From Gallionella sp. (GTDB lineage Bacteria > Pseudomonadota > Gammaproteobacteria > Burkholderiales > Gallionellaceae), in assembly GCA_028687575.1 (NCBI GenBank), contig JAQTZW010000019.1:1-46212 (forward strand): a DNA stretch of 46,212 bases, written 5' to 3'. Within the stretch, counting starts at the first letter, position 1; the number at the start of each line of letters is the position of its first letter. The translations under genes and the position numbers were made by a program. Of the stretch, positions 8,717 to 17,573 are shown piece after piece. The notes below the pieces were generated by a model. That model was given only the letters and a program-made list of their open reading frames with translations, did not search any database and was not told the origin of the DNA.

Positions 8717-9526
8717 ATGGACGCAACGACACTAAAAGGCGGAGAACACGCCGTATTGTTACTGCATGGACTGCAAAGTAGTCCGGCCGAACTCCAACCT
8801 CTGGCAAAACGACTGAACCAAGCTGGCTACACCGTGCATGTACCGCATATTCGTGGCTACGGTTTTATGCACGGCGACCCCCCCCGGTCAGTGACCCACT
8901 GGCAGGATTGGCACGCCAAGGCGATGGCCGAATTCCGCGCGTTGCAACAGCAACACAGCACGGTTGCGGTGGGCGGACTGTGCATCGGTGCCACGCTTTC
9001 ACTGAGCATTGCCTCCGAACTGGGCGACGAAGTGTCCGCGCTGGTGCTACTGGCCAGCACACTGTGGTATGACGGATGGAGCATCCCTTGGTACCGCTTC
9101 CTGCGCTATGCCGGGTATTACACGCCCTTCCGCTACATCTACAGTTATCGCGAACGCGAACCGTTCGGACTGAAGAACGAACAACTGCGTAAATGGATTG
9201 CCAGAGAAATGAGCCACAAGGATTCCTCCATCGTTGGCGCAAGCAAACTGAATCTACCCGCCATTCAGGAAGCCGAGCGCATGATACGCGCTGTGAAGCG
9301 TACATTGCCTGATGTCATTGCACCGGCCATCATCATCCACGCCGAAGAGGACGATGTCGCCTCACCTCGCAACGCACGCCACATCGCAGCACATCTGGGC
9401 TCCAAGCGTATCGAAAATGTGATGCTGCACAATAGCTACCACATGATTACCGTGGACAACGACCGCGAACAGGTGGCAAAAGAGACCGTTCGCTTCTTTA
9501 ACGATGTGCATCAACTCTCACGATAA
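8717..9526 (+). CDS. alpha/beta hydrolase with cysteine nucleophile
   Basis: This 269-residue protein has the fold and order of a carboxylesterase (Est30-like). It shows an oxyanion-hole strand LLLHGLQSSP (residues 14-23), a nucleophile elbow, a lid-like helical region, an acidic residue in HAEEDDVASP (Asp212 or Asp213) and a catalytic His in NSYHMI (His242). The elbow reads GLCIG, so the nucleophile is Cys89 and not the usual serine; the codon is TGC. Cysteine at this site is known from dienelactone hydrolases. No signal peptide is seen, so the enzyme is likely cytosolic. The substrate is unknown. A strong terminator follows the gene. Confidence 0.8.
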   Translation: MDATTLKGGEHAVLLLHGLQSSPAELQPLAKRLNQAGYTVHVPHIRGYGFMHGDPPRSVTHWQDWHAKAMAEFRALQQQHSTVAVGGLCIGATLSLSIASELGDEVSALVLLASTLWYDGWSIPWYRFLRYAGYYTPFRYIYSYREREPFGLKNEQLRKWIAREMSHKDSSIVGASKLNLPAIQEAERMIRAVKRTLPDVIAPAIIIHAEEDDVASPRNARHIAAHLGSKRIENVMLHNSYHMITVDNDREQVAKETVRFFNDVHQLSR

Positions 9527-9601
9527 CAAGTAAACCGTTAACCATTCTCAGACGTTGCAGTCAAACCGGTTCGTCACAAGTCCATCCTGTCCCATCCCGA
9601 T

Positions 9602-9631
9602 AGTGAGCTCACCCTGAGCTCACTGTTTTTT
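9602..9631 (+). terminator. intrinsic terminator after the hydrolase gene
   Basis: A perfect 10-bp stem (AGTGAGCTCA / TGAGCTCACT) closes a CCC loop and is followed by G and six T residues. It separates the methyltransferase/hydrolase pair from the ACP/ketosynthase/RND unit. Confidence 0.9.
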
Positions 9632-9665
9632 CGTCCAATTCCTGCGAGCGCGGCTGTTATCGGCA

Positions 9666-9693
9666 TTCAATAAAGCATGGTTTAAGTTATAAT
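9666..9693 (+). promoter_or_regulatory. promoter of the ACP/ketosynthase/RND unit
   Basis: TTCAAT (9666-9671) and a perfect TATAAT (9688-9693) are spaced by 16 bp, 31 bp before the ACP start codon and just after an intrinsic terminator. The -10 box is strong and the -35 box moderate. Confidence 0.55.
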
Positions 9694-9724
9694 TCCGCCG
9701 TGATAAAAACCGAACCCAATTGAT

Positions 9725-9973
9725 ATGAGCTCACTACCAACAATCCAACGCATGATGATCGAGCAGTTCGATCTGAAAATTGAAGACCTGACCCCTGATG
9801 CGACGCTGGAAAGTCTCGGACTTGATTCGCTGTCCGTAATCGAATTCATGTTCAATCTGGAAGATGAACTCAAAATCAAAATGTCAGATGAACGCGTCGA
9901 GATTAAAACGCTTCAGGATGTGGTCAACCTGACTGACAAGCTCGTCGCCGAACAATCCTCCGCCGCGAAGTAG
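9725..9973 (+). CDS. acyl carrier protein
   Basis: An acidic 82-residue carrier protein. The phosphopantetheine attachment site is Ser35 in LGLDSLSVIEFMF, within the DSL motif that starts helix II. The length and the spacing of helix I and helix II are normal for a type II ACP. This is not the housekeeping acpP, which in proteobacteria normally lies between fabG and fabF beside fabD. Here it is paired with a ketosynthase only six bases downstream and an RND pump. It probably serves a dedicated acyl pathway; the acyl product is unknown. Confidence 0.9.
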   Translation: MSSLPTIQRMMIEQFDLKIEDLTPDATLESLGLDSLSVIEFMFNLEDELKIKMSDERVEIKTLQDVVNLTDKLVAEQSSAAK

Positions 9974-9979
9974 CCCGAC

Positions 9980-11221
9980 ATGAAGAGGCGCGTCGTCATC
10001 ACCGGCATGGGAATCGTCTCTCCGGTTGGCAACACCACCGAACAATTTTTTGCCAATCTGATGGCCGGTCGCTCCGGCATCAAGCGCCTGCAGACCGACT
10101 TCATAGACCAGCTTTCCATCCGCATCGGCGCGCCGGTCGAGGACTTCAACCCGGCGGCGCACTTCAGCAAGATACAACTGACCGGCATTGAGCGCGTCAG
10201 CCAGTTCGCGCTGGTCGCCGCCGAGCAAGCCATGCAGGATGCGCAACTGGTGCTGGATGAATCCGAATATGACCGCGCCGGCGTCTACATGGGCTGCTGC
10301 CTAGGCGGAGCGAGTACGCTGGAAGACGGTTACATTGAAGTATTCAAGCGCGAGAATCCGCGCATCAAACCGCTGAGTGTGCTGCTCAGCATGAACAACG
10401 CGCCCGCCTCGCACATTTCCATCAAGTATCACCTGCGGGGTGCCAACATCACCTACTCCACCGCCTGCTCGTCTTCGGCTATCGCCATCGGCGAAGCCTA
10501 TCGCCAGATCAAACACGGCTACGCCGACGTGATGGTGGCGGGCGGCGTCGAAGCCATGCTGACACTGGGCGCGATGAAGGCCTGGGAAGCCCTGCGCACG
10601 CTGGCGCAGGAAGACCCGAATGATGCCGGTGCATCGTGCAAGCCGTTCGCCAATGACCGCAGCGGGCTGGTGCTGGGCGAAGGTGCGGCGGTGCTGATCC
10701 TAGAAGATGCCGAGCGCGCCATCAAGCGCGGCGCAAAGATCTACGGCGAACTGGCCGGCTATGATTGTTCGTCGGATTCCAGCCACATCACCAAGCCGGA
10801 CGCGAACGGCCAGACCCGCACCATCCGGAACGCATTGCGCGATGCCGGACTGCAGCCGCAGGACATCGGCTACATCAATGCCCATGGCACCGCCACACTG
10901 GCTGGCGACATCGAAGAGACCAACGCCATCAAGCAGGTGTTCGGCGAGTACGCCCGTTCCATCCCTGTCAGCTCCACCAAATCCATGCATGGCCATCTGA
11001 TGGGAGCAACTGGCGCGGTCGAATTCATGGCATCGGTGCTGGCGCTGCAACAGCAGGCCATCCCGCCCACCATCAACCTGCACCAACCCGATCCGCAATG
11101 CGATCTCGACTATGTGCCGAATCAGGGTAGAAGCGGTGTGCAATTGGAAACAGTGATGTCCAATTCCTTCGCGTTCGGCGGCACCAATGCGGTACTGATT
11201 GCCAGACGCTTTGAGGGTTAA
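9980..11221 (+). CDS. beta-ketoacyl-ACP synthase, FabF (KAS II) type
   Basis: A 413-residue condensing enzyme of the thiolase fold. The Cys-His-His triad is complete: Cys163 in STACSSSA, His302 in NAHGTATLAGD and His339 in KSMHGHLMGATG. The glycine-rich end, SNSFAFGGTNAVL, is also present. It should condense acyl thioesters with malonyl-ACP, and the ACP six bases upstream is its likely partner. No chain-length factor, ketoreductase, dehydratase or acyltransferase gene is nearby, so a full type II PKS or aryl polyene cluster is not present. It may be a duplicate fabF recruited to a side pathway. The gene ends 31 bp before the RND pump gene. Confidence 0.9.
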   Translation: MKRRVVITGMGIVSPVGNTTEQFFANLMAGRSGIKRLQTDFIDQLSIRIGAPVEDFNPAAHFSKIQLTGIERVSQFALVAAEQAMQDAQLVLDESEYDRAGVYMGCCLGGASTLEDGYIEVFKRENPRIKPLSVLLSMNNAPASHISIKYHLRGANITYSTACSSSAIAIGEAYRQIKHGYADVMVAGGVEAMLTLGAMKAWEALRTLAQEDPNDAGASCKPFANDRSGLVLGEGAAVLILEDAERAIKRGAKIYGELAGYDCSSDSSHITKPDANGQTRTIRNALRDAGLQPQDIGYINAHGTATLAGDIEETNAIKQVFGEYARSIPVSSTKSMHGHLMGATGAVEFMASVLALQQQAIPPTINLHQPDPQCDLDYVPNQGRSGVQLETVMSNSFAFGGTNAVLIARRFEG

Positions 11222-11252
11222 CCCTCTGTAACACCGATTTCGGGTCACGGCC

Positions 11253-14200
11253 ATGAAGGATTTCAACCTCTCAGGATGGGCGCTCAAACACCAGGCGCTG
11301 GTGCTGTACACCCTGTTCGCGCTGATGCTGGCTGGCGCGTTCTCCTACACTCAACTGTCTCAAAAAGAAGACCCCGATTTCACCTTCCGGGTGATGACCA
11401 TCAAGCTACTGTGGCCGGGTGCGACCGCCCGCGAGATGGAGCAGCAAGTCACCGACCGCATCGAACGCAAACTTCAGGAAACCCCCTGGTTGGACAATGT
11501 CAGCAGCTATTCCAAGGCGGGCGAGGCGGTGATTTTCGTCACCCTCAAGGATGCCATGCCGCCTGCCGAGCTGGAGCATTCCTGGAGCGAGGTGCGCAAA
11601 GAGCTTTCCGACCTGCATCGGCGCATGCCCGAGGGGGTCGAGGAACCCATCATCAACGACAATTTCGGCGAGACCTTCGGCTCGATCTACGCATTAACAT
11701 CTGACAAGATGGGCAATGCCGAACTGGTGCAGATCGCCAGCAAGGTACGCGAGGAACTGCTCAGGGTGGAGAACGTCAGCAAGGTCAAACTGCTGGGCGC
11801 CCAGCACGAAAAGATCTACATCGAATTCTCCAGCCGAAAAATGGCCGCACTGGGCATCAACCCGCTACAGGTCGCTGCTGCCTTGAAAGCGCAGAACGCA
11901 ATGGAGCCAGCAGGCCAAATCACCACCCATTACGGCTCCACCCCATTGCGCGTCAGTGGCGATTTCAAATCGGTCGAAAGCATCCGCGACATCGGCATCA
12001 AGGCCGCAGACAAGGTCTATCGTCTGGGCGACATCTGCAAGGTCTATCGCTCCTATGCCGATCCGGCCAGCTTCAAGCTGCGCACCATGGGACACGATGC
12101 GGTCGGACTGGCCATCTCGATGGCCCCCGAAGGCAACATCACCAAACTGGGACAGCAGCTCGACCGGGAATTATCGCGCATCAAAAAGGAATTACCGGCC
12201 GGCGTCGAAGTGCATCAGGTCTCCAACCAGCCTGCCGTGGTCAAAAAATCCATCAGCGACTTCATGCGCGCGCTGCTGGAAGCGCTGGTGATCGTGCTTG
12301 CGGTCAGTTTCGCCAGCCTTGGCTTGCGCGCCGGGCTGGTGGTCGGCCTGTCCATCCCGCTGGTGCTGGCCGGCACCTTTCTGCTGATGCAGGTGTTCGA
12401 CATAGACTTGCAACGCGTCTCGCTGGGCGCGCTGATCATCGCACTCGGCCTGCTGGTTGATGACGCGATGATCGCCGTGGAGATGATGACGGTGAAGCTG
12501 GAACAGGGCTGGAGCAAGCTGCACGCGGCGACCTTCGCCTACACCAGCACCGCCTTCCCGATGCTGACCGGTACACTGATCACTGCCGCCGCGTTTCTGC
12601 CGGTGGGCTTGGCCAAATCCTCCGCCGGCGAATACACCTTCTCGATCTGTGCAGTGGTGACCATTGCGCTGCTGGTTTCGTGGTTCGTCGCGGTGATCTT
12701 CACCCCTTTCATCGGCATCCATCTGTTGCACGACAACGGCTTGCACGCGCCCTCCGAAGACCATTACCGGCAAGGCTTCTACGCAAAATTCCGCCGACTG
12801 GTCGAGCTCTGCCTTGATTACAAGAAGAGCGTGGTGATGCTGACCGTGCTGGCCTTCGTGCTGGCACTGGCCGGTTTCGACAAGGTAGAACAGGAATTCT
12901 TCCCGCCCTCCGAACGCCCCGAACTGCTGATGGACATCTGGCTGCCAGAAGGCAGCAATTTCTCCACCACCGAGGGCATCGTCAGGGAGGTCGAGAAAAA
13001 ACTGAGCAATGATCGCGACATCGTCAATTACACCAGCTACATCGGCGACAGCACGCCGCGCTTCTACCTGCCACTGGATCTGAACCTGCCCAGCGTCAAT
13101 TACGCTCAAATTGTCATCACGGCGCGCGATCTCGCAGCCAGGGAAGTCGTGTTAAAACGCTTGCGCAAGGTCATTTCCGATACCTACCCTGATTCCGGGC
13201 TGCGTATCGCGCGTCTGGAAAATGGCCCGCCGGTCGGCTATCCGGTGCAATTCAGAATCGTCGGGGCCGACCCTGAAAAACTCTATGGGATCGCTGCCGA
13301 AGTCGCCGACATCGTAAAAAAGACCCCGAACACCAAGAACGTAAGCCTCGATTCCAACGAGAAGATCAGCACACTGAGCGTTGATGTGAATCAGGAAAAA
13401 GCCCGCCAGCACGGGCTGTCGTCGCAGGCCGTTTCGCGCAACCTGCAAGCGCTGCTGAGCGGTCTGCCGATAACTTCGCTGCGCGAAGGCGAACGCCGCA
13501 TAGATGTTGTTGCGCGCGCAGAGGCCGAAGAGCGCAGCGACCCGGAATACCTTAGCCACCTCAACATCTATACCGAGCAGGGGAAATTCGTCCCACTGCA
13601 CGAAATCGCCACGCTGCGCGAATCCGCCGAGGAGAGCATCATCTGGCGCATGAACCGCTTCCCGGTAGTCACCGTGCGCGCCGATGTGCCGGACGATGTG
13701 CGCGCACCGGATGTCAGCATGGAAATCGACAAAAATCTCGCCGCCATCCGCGCCAAGCTGCCCGAGGGCTATCGCATCGAGGCGGGCGGTGCGATGGAGG
13801 ACAGCGACAAGGCGCAGGATTCCATCATAGACATCCTGCCGCTGATGGGTTTCCTGATCGTCACGCTGCTGATGCTGCAACTGAAACGCTACAGCCAGGT
13901 GACGCTGGCGCTGCTCACCGCCCCGCTCGGCATCATCGGCGTCACCGCAGCACTGCTGGCATTCAACGTGCCGTTCGGCTTCGTCGCGATGCTGGGCATG
14001 ATCTCGCTGTCAGGCATGATCATGCGCAATTCGGTGATCCTGCTCGACCAGATCAGCCAGGACATCGAGGCCGGCATGAGCCAGTGGGACTCCATCGTTG
14101 AATCCACCGTACGCCGCTTCCGCCCCATCATGCTGACCGCCGCCGCCGCGATCCTGGCGATGATCCCGCTGACCCACAGCGTGTTCTGGGGGCCGATGGC

Positions 14201-14315
14201 GGTGGTCATCATGGGTGGCCTGCTGGTCGCCACGCTGCTGACCCTGTTCTACCTGCCCGCGCTGTACGCGCTGTGGTTCAGGGTGAAGCGCCCTGCTCCA
14301 ACCGCAGGTGAATGA
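11253..14315 (+). CDS. RND efflux pump permease, HAE1/AcrB-like
   Basis: This 1020-residue inner-membrane transporter has the RND layout: an N-terminal helix (residues about 12-30), a periplasmic domain (PDFTFRVMTIKLLWPGATAR), a helix bundle, a second periplasmic domain and a C-terminal bundle. TM4 reads IALGLLVDDAMIAVEMM, which carries the Asp-Asp pair used as proton relay in AcrB-type drug and lipid pumps and not in CzcA-type metal pumps. No adaptor or outer-membrane channel lies beside it, unlike the metal pump at 442-6204. It follows the ACP and ketosynthase in the same direction after 31 bp. It may export an acyl product of that pair; that is inference from context. Confidence 0.88.
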   Translation: MKDFNLSGWALKHQALVLYTLFALMLAGAFSYTQLSQKEDPDFTFRVMTIKLLWPGATAREMEQQVTDRIERKLQETPWLDNVSSYSKAGEAVIFVTLKDAMPPAELEHSWSEVRKELSDLHRRMPEGVEEPIINDNFGETFGSIYALTSDKMGNAELVQIASKVREELLRVENVSKVKLLGAQHEKIYIEFSSRKMAALGINPLQVAAALKAQNAMEPAGQITTHYGSTPLRVSGDFKSVESIRDIGIKAADKVYRLGDICKVYRSYADPASFKLRTMGHDAVGLAISMAPEGNITKLGQQLDRELSRIKKELPAGVEVHQVSNQPAVVKKSISDFMRALLEALVIVLAVSFASLGLRAGLVVGLSIPLVLAGTFLLMQVFDIDLQRVSLGALIIALGLLVDDAMIAVEMMTVKLEQGWSKLHAATFAYTSTAFPMLTGTLITAAAFLPVGLAKSSAGEYTFSICAVVTIALLVSWFVAVIFTPFIGIHLLHDNGLHAPSEDHYRQGFYAKFRRLVELCLDYKKSVVMLTVLAFVLALAGFDKVEQEFFPPSERPELLMDIWLPEGSNFSTTEGIVREVEKKLSNDRDIVNYTSYIGDSTPRFYLPLDLNLPSVNYAQIVITARDLAAREVVLKRLRKVISDTYPDSGLRIARLENGPPVGYPVQFRIVGADPEKLYGIAAEVADIVKKTPNTKNVSLDSNEKISTLSVDVNQEKARQHGLSSQAVSRNLQALLSGLPITSLREGERRIDVVARAEAEERSDPEYLSHLNIYTEQGKFVPLHEIATLRESAEESIIWRMNRFPVVTVRADVPDDVRAPDVSMEIDKNLAAIRAKLPEGYRIEAGGAMEDSDKAQDSIIDILPLMGFLIVTLLMLQLKRYSQVTLALLTAPLGIIGVTAALLAFNVPFGFVAMLGMISLSGMIMRNSVILLDQISQDIEAGMSQWDSIVESTVRRFRPIMLTAAAAILAMIPLTHSVFWGPMAVVIMGGLLVATLLTLFYLPALYALWFRVKRPAPTAGE

Positions 14316-14358
14316 CCTCTCGCCTTATTGCTCAATAAAATTTGAATGGGGAGTTCGC

Positions 14359-15867
14359 TCAGGGCTGCGCGTGCTGTTTGGCCTGACGCTTATTGGCGGT
14401 GCCGGTTTTCTCTGATTTTTCCTGTGCCGCGATCAGCGTTTCAAAGCGTCCGTTCTCGCCTGAATTCTCGTAGTCCAAGCTCAGGCTGCCGGCAACGTCC
14501 GCTTCGGCAAGGTGCATTTCTTCGGTCAGGATGCCGAACAACAAGACAAACAGTCGCCTTTGCGAGATCTTCCATGTGGCACCTTCGCGTTGATACAGCG
14601 CGCGACTGAAGCGCATGAAGCTATCGAATGGAGAACTGCCGAGAATCAGCGGCAGGGTGTGCCTAAATCGTCCCGAGTTGCCCACCATGTCCCAGTAGCG
14701 GGCGAAGCGGTTGACGGCCTGCATGGTGAAAAAGTCAATGTCGCGCGTGCTCAGTATGTTGTACGGCGCTTTCGGGTTGTAATTCAGCTGGTAGGTTGCA
14801 GTGTGCCGGTTGATCGGCGCGCCCCGCAAACGCTTGAGTATGCCGAGCTGGATCTCGTGCGGCTTGTAGGCGACCAGTTGGTCGAAACTTTTTGCGAAGT
14901 TTTCCAGCGAGTCGCCGGGCAGGCCAAAGATCAAGTCGGCATGGATATAGGCCTCGGTTTGCTCTCGCAGCCACAGCAGGTTCTCACCGGATTTACGGTT
15001 ATCCTGCCTGCGGCTGATGAGCGTCTGTATCGCAGGATCAAAAGTCTGGATGCCGATCTCGAATTGCAGGGAATGTCTGGGGAATCGCTGTATCGCCTGC
15101 TTCAAGGCGTCCGGCAGATTGTCGGGCACGACTTCAAAATGCAGATACAAGTCGTCGCTCATGCGCGCCAGAAAGAATTCCATGATGGCTACGCTGGTGC
15201 TGACCTTCAGATTGAAGGTGCGGTCTATGAACTTGAAATTACGCGCGCCGCGTTGATACAGCTCATCCATGGCATCAAGAAATTTGCCCAGCTCGAAAGG
15301 CGTGGAAGTCTTGTCCAGCGCCGACAGGCAGAATTCGCACTTGAACGGGCAACCGCGCGAAGCCTCGACATAGATCATGCGGTTCTTGATGTCCTCGTCG
15401 CTGTACCAGGCGTACGGCAGTTCCAGCTGATCGAGGGCGACGACCTCGCCCTTGATGACTTTGGCGGCGGGAGCTTCACCGGCCAGCAACTGCGCACAGA
15501 GCCTGCGGAAGCTGATCTCGCCCGCACCTTCGATCACATAGTCGGCCCACTCCACCACGTCGGGGTGGTCGGGAGAGTGACTGACTTCCGGCCCGCCCAG
15601 CACGATGTGCGTTTGCGGGGAGATCTGTTTTATCAGGGCGACGACCTGGCCGACCTCTTCCACATTCCAGATATAAACGCCAAAACCGACGATGGCGGGT
15701 TCATGCCGCAACAACTGCTCGGCGATATCGAGCGGGCGCTGGTTGATGGTGAATTCTTCGATGCGGGCGCGCGACTGCAAATCGCCCAGATTGGCGTACA
15801 GATAGCGCAGGCCAAGCGAAGCATGGATGTAACGGGCGTTGAGCGCGGTAAGTAAGATGTCGGCCAT
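14359..15867 (-). CDS. B12-binding domain radical SAM protein (DUF4080-type)
   Basis: The 502-residue protein starts with a cobalamin-binding-like Rossmann domain (about residues 1-135, ILLTALNARYIHASLGLRYL and VGFGVYIWNVEEV...LGGPEVSH). A radical SAM core follows, with the 4Fe-4S motif CPFKCEFC near residue 172 in EASRGCPFKCEFC. Further radical-SAM features are HFEVVPDNLPD, FEIGIQT and HADLIFGLPGD. The C-terminal third matches the DUF4080 arrangement. Members may modify RNA, lipids or other metabolites; the substrate here is not evident. It converges with the RND gene (43 bp between stops) and lies downstream of queG on the same strand with about 140 bp between them. Confidence 0.85.
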   Translation of the reverse strand: MADILLTALNARYIHASLGLRYLYANLGDLQSRARIEEFTINQRPLDIAEQLLRHEPAIVGFGVYIWNVEEVGQVVALIKQISPQTHIVLGGPEVSHSPDHPDVVEWADYVIEGAGEISFRRLCAQLLAGEAPAAKVIKGEVVALDQLELPYAWYSDEDIKNRMIYVEASRGCPFKCEFCLSALDKTSTPFELGKFLDAMDELYQRGARNFKFIDRTFNLKVSTSVAIMEFFLARMSDDLYLHFEVVPDNLPDALKQAIQRFPRHSLQFEIGIQTFDPAIQTLISRRQDNRKSGENLLWLREQTEAYIHADLIFGLPGDSLENFAKSFDQLVAYKPHEIQLGILKRLRGAPINRHTATYQLNYNPKAPYNILSTRDIDFFTMQAVNRFARYWDMVGNSGRFRHTLPLILGSSPFDSFMRFSRALYQREGATWKISQRRLFVLLFGILTEEMHLAEADVAGSLSLDYENSGENGRFETLIAAQEKSEKTGTANKRQAKQHAQP

Positions 15868-16010
15868 AACTGGCGGTTAGCTATCCTGTGGAGTGTGCAG
15901 TTTGAGCTGCCATGGGGGCGGCATTCTAAACGAAAAGGCAGCATGGCAGGCCGCCAGCGCCGGATTACCGCCCGCCCGCAAGCGACTGAGCGCAAAAGCG
16001 TCCGGGGAAA

Positions 16011-17108
16011 CTATGCGCCGTGCCGCGCCAGCGCCCAGTTGACGTGCTCCTGCACCAGTTCCGAAGGATGATCGCTGCGGGCGCGCAGCGCGGCGACGAT
16101 GGCCGGACTGTGCGGCGCGTTGCCCAATGCCACGGCGAGGTTGCGCAGCCATTGCTCGTGGCCGATGCGATAGATGGCGCTGCCGGCCATCTTCTCCATG
16201 AATGCCGCCTCGTCCCATCCGAACAATTCGACCAGGCCGATGTCGTCCAGACGGTGACGCACGGCGAAATCCGGTTCGACGCTAAGCTGTGCGAAACGAT
16301 TCCACGGGCAGGCCAGCTGGCAGTCGTCGCAGCCGTAGATGCGGTTGCCGATCAACGGGCGGAATTCGGTCGGGATGCTGCCTTTGAGTTCTATCGTCAG
16401 GTAGGAAATACAGCGGCGCGCGTCCAGCCGGTAAGGTGCGGTGATGGCCTGCGTCGGGCAGGCCGTGATGCAGCGCGTGCAGCTGCCGCAATGCTCCCCC
16501 GCCGGCGAGATGCCCGGCGCGCTGACCGACACCGGCAGCGGCAGGTTGACGTAGATCTCGCCCAAGAAGAACCACGATCCGTGTTCGCGCGACAGCAGCA
16601 GCGTGTGCTTGCCGCGCCAGCCCAGACCTGCCTTGCGCGCCAGCGCGACCTCCATCACCGGCGCGCTGTCAGTGAACACCCGACCCTCGAACCCTGCGAC
16701 TTCGGCGCGTATCCGGTCGGCCAGTTTTGCCAGCCGGTTACGCAACAGCTTGTGGTAATCGCGCCCCAGCGCATAGCGCGAGATATAGGCAAGATCGCCC
16801 TGCGCCAGCACCCGCACAGCATCGGCGGCCTGCGGCAGATAGTTCATGCGCACGCTGACGACACGCAGTGTGCCGGGCAGCAATTGCTCCGGTCGGCTGC
16901 GTTTAAGCCCATGTTTTGCCATATAATCCATCTCGCCGTGCGCCCCCTGCGCCAGCCATTCCAGCAAGCCGCTTTCGGTGTCAGAAAGATCGGTGTCGGC
17001 GATGCCGACCTGCTGGAAACCGAGTTCCAGCGCCCAGGCGTGTATCTGGTCTGCCAGCGCCTGACAGGACGCAGGACTTTGCCCTGACTGTGGAGATGTG
17101 TTTTGCAT
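16011..17108 (-). CDS. queG: epoxyqueuosine reductase QueG
   Basis: It catalyses the last step of queuosine tRNA modification, the reduction of epoxyqueuosine, using cobalamin and two 4Fe-4S clusters. I place the start at 17108 (MQNTSP), giving 365 residues, because the reading frame further upstream runs into tsaE on the other strand and does not resemble QueG. Visible features are the N-terminal GFQQVGIADTDLSD, the cobalamin-binding region (VFTDSAPVMEVALARKAGLGWRGKHTLLLS) and the two cluster motifs CGSCTRCITACPTQAI and CDDCQLACPWN. A HEAT-like C-terminal part follows. Its start codon overlaps the divergent tsaE start. Confidence 0.93.
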   Translation of the reverse strand: MQNTSPQSGQSPASCQALADQIHAWALELGFQQVGIADTDLSDTESGLLEWLAQGAHGEMDYMAKHGLKRSRPEQLLPGTLRVVSVRMNYLPQAADAVRVLAQGDLAYISRYALGRDYHKLLRNRLAKLADRIRAEVAGFEGRVFTDSAPVMEVALARKAGLGWRGKHTLLLSREHGSWFFLGEIYVNLPLPVSVSAPGISPAGEHCGSCTRCITACPTQAITAPYRLDARRCISYLTIELKGSIPTEFRPLIGNRIYGCDDCQLACPWNRFAQLSVEPDFAVRHRLDDIGLVELFGWDEAAFMEKMAGSAIYRIGHEQWLRNLAVALGNAPHSPAIVAALRARSDHPSELVQEHVNWALARHGA

Positions 17109-17573
17109 AAAGCCGATGATAGCCGAATCGCCCTGCCGCTCGCCGACGAAAATGCGACCATCGCACTGGCCGCCCGTCTGGCGCGCTGCCTGACACCCGG
17201 ACTGGTCATCCATCTGCACGGCGACCTGGGCGCCGGCAAAACCTGCCTGGTGCGCGGCGTGCTCAATGCGTTGGGGCACACCGGACGTGTGAAGAGCCCG
17301 ACCTATACTTTACTTGAGACATACCACGCCGGCGGGTTAGACTTGCGGCATTTCGACCTGTACCGCCTGCAAAATGAGGATGAATGGGAATCTGCCGGCT
17401 TCCGAGACGAAGCCGGCGGCAACAACATTCTGCTGGTGGAATGGCCGGAAAAGGCGCAAACCGTCCTGCCGCCGGCGGACATCGTGATTGACCTGCAGAT
17501 ACTGCCTGAAGGTCGCATGGCCACACTTACAGGCAATACAACCACAGGAAAGACATGCTTGGAGCAGCTTTGA
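17103..17573 (+). CDS. tsaE: tRNA threonylcarbamoyladenosine biosynthesis ATPase TsaE
   Basis: TsaE is the ATPase partner of TsaB and TsaD in making t6A37 on ANN-decoding tRNAs. The 156-residue product has the P-loop GDLGAGKT, then VKSPTYTLLETY, HFDLYRL and LVEWPEKA, all in the order of E. coli TsaE. The start is a TTG at 17103: GGAG at 17092-17095 is seven bases upstream, no in-frame ATG or GTG fits, and the next in-frame stop upstream is at 17085. The initiation region therefore overlaps that of queG on the opposite strand. The end overlaps amiC by 19 bases, the usual tsaE-amiC neighbourhood. Confidence 0.93.
   Translation: MHKADDSRIALPLADENATIALAARLARCLTPGLVIHLHGDLGAGKTCLVRGVLNALGHTGRVKSPTYTLLETYHAGGLDLRHFDLYRLQNEDEWESAGFRDEAGGNNILLVEWPEKAQTVLPPADIVIDLQILPEGRMATLTGNTTTGKTCLEQL

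Noticed and set aside
9725..11221. Type II polyketide or aryl polyene cluster
   Set aside because: Only one ACP and one ketosynthase are present; there is no chain-length factor, ketoreductase, dehydratase or acyltransferase nearby.
14512..15855. Plus-strand frame (447 codons) across the radical SAM gene
   Set aside because: It is antisense to the minus-strand protein, which has the CxxxCxxC site. It has no recognisable motif.
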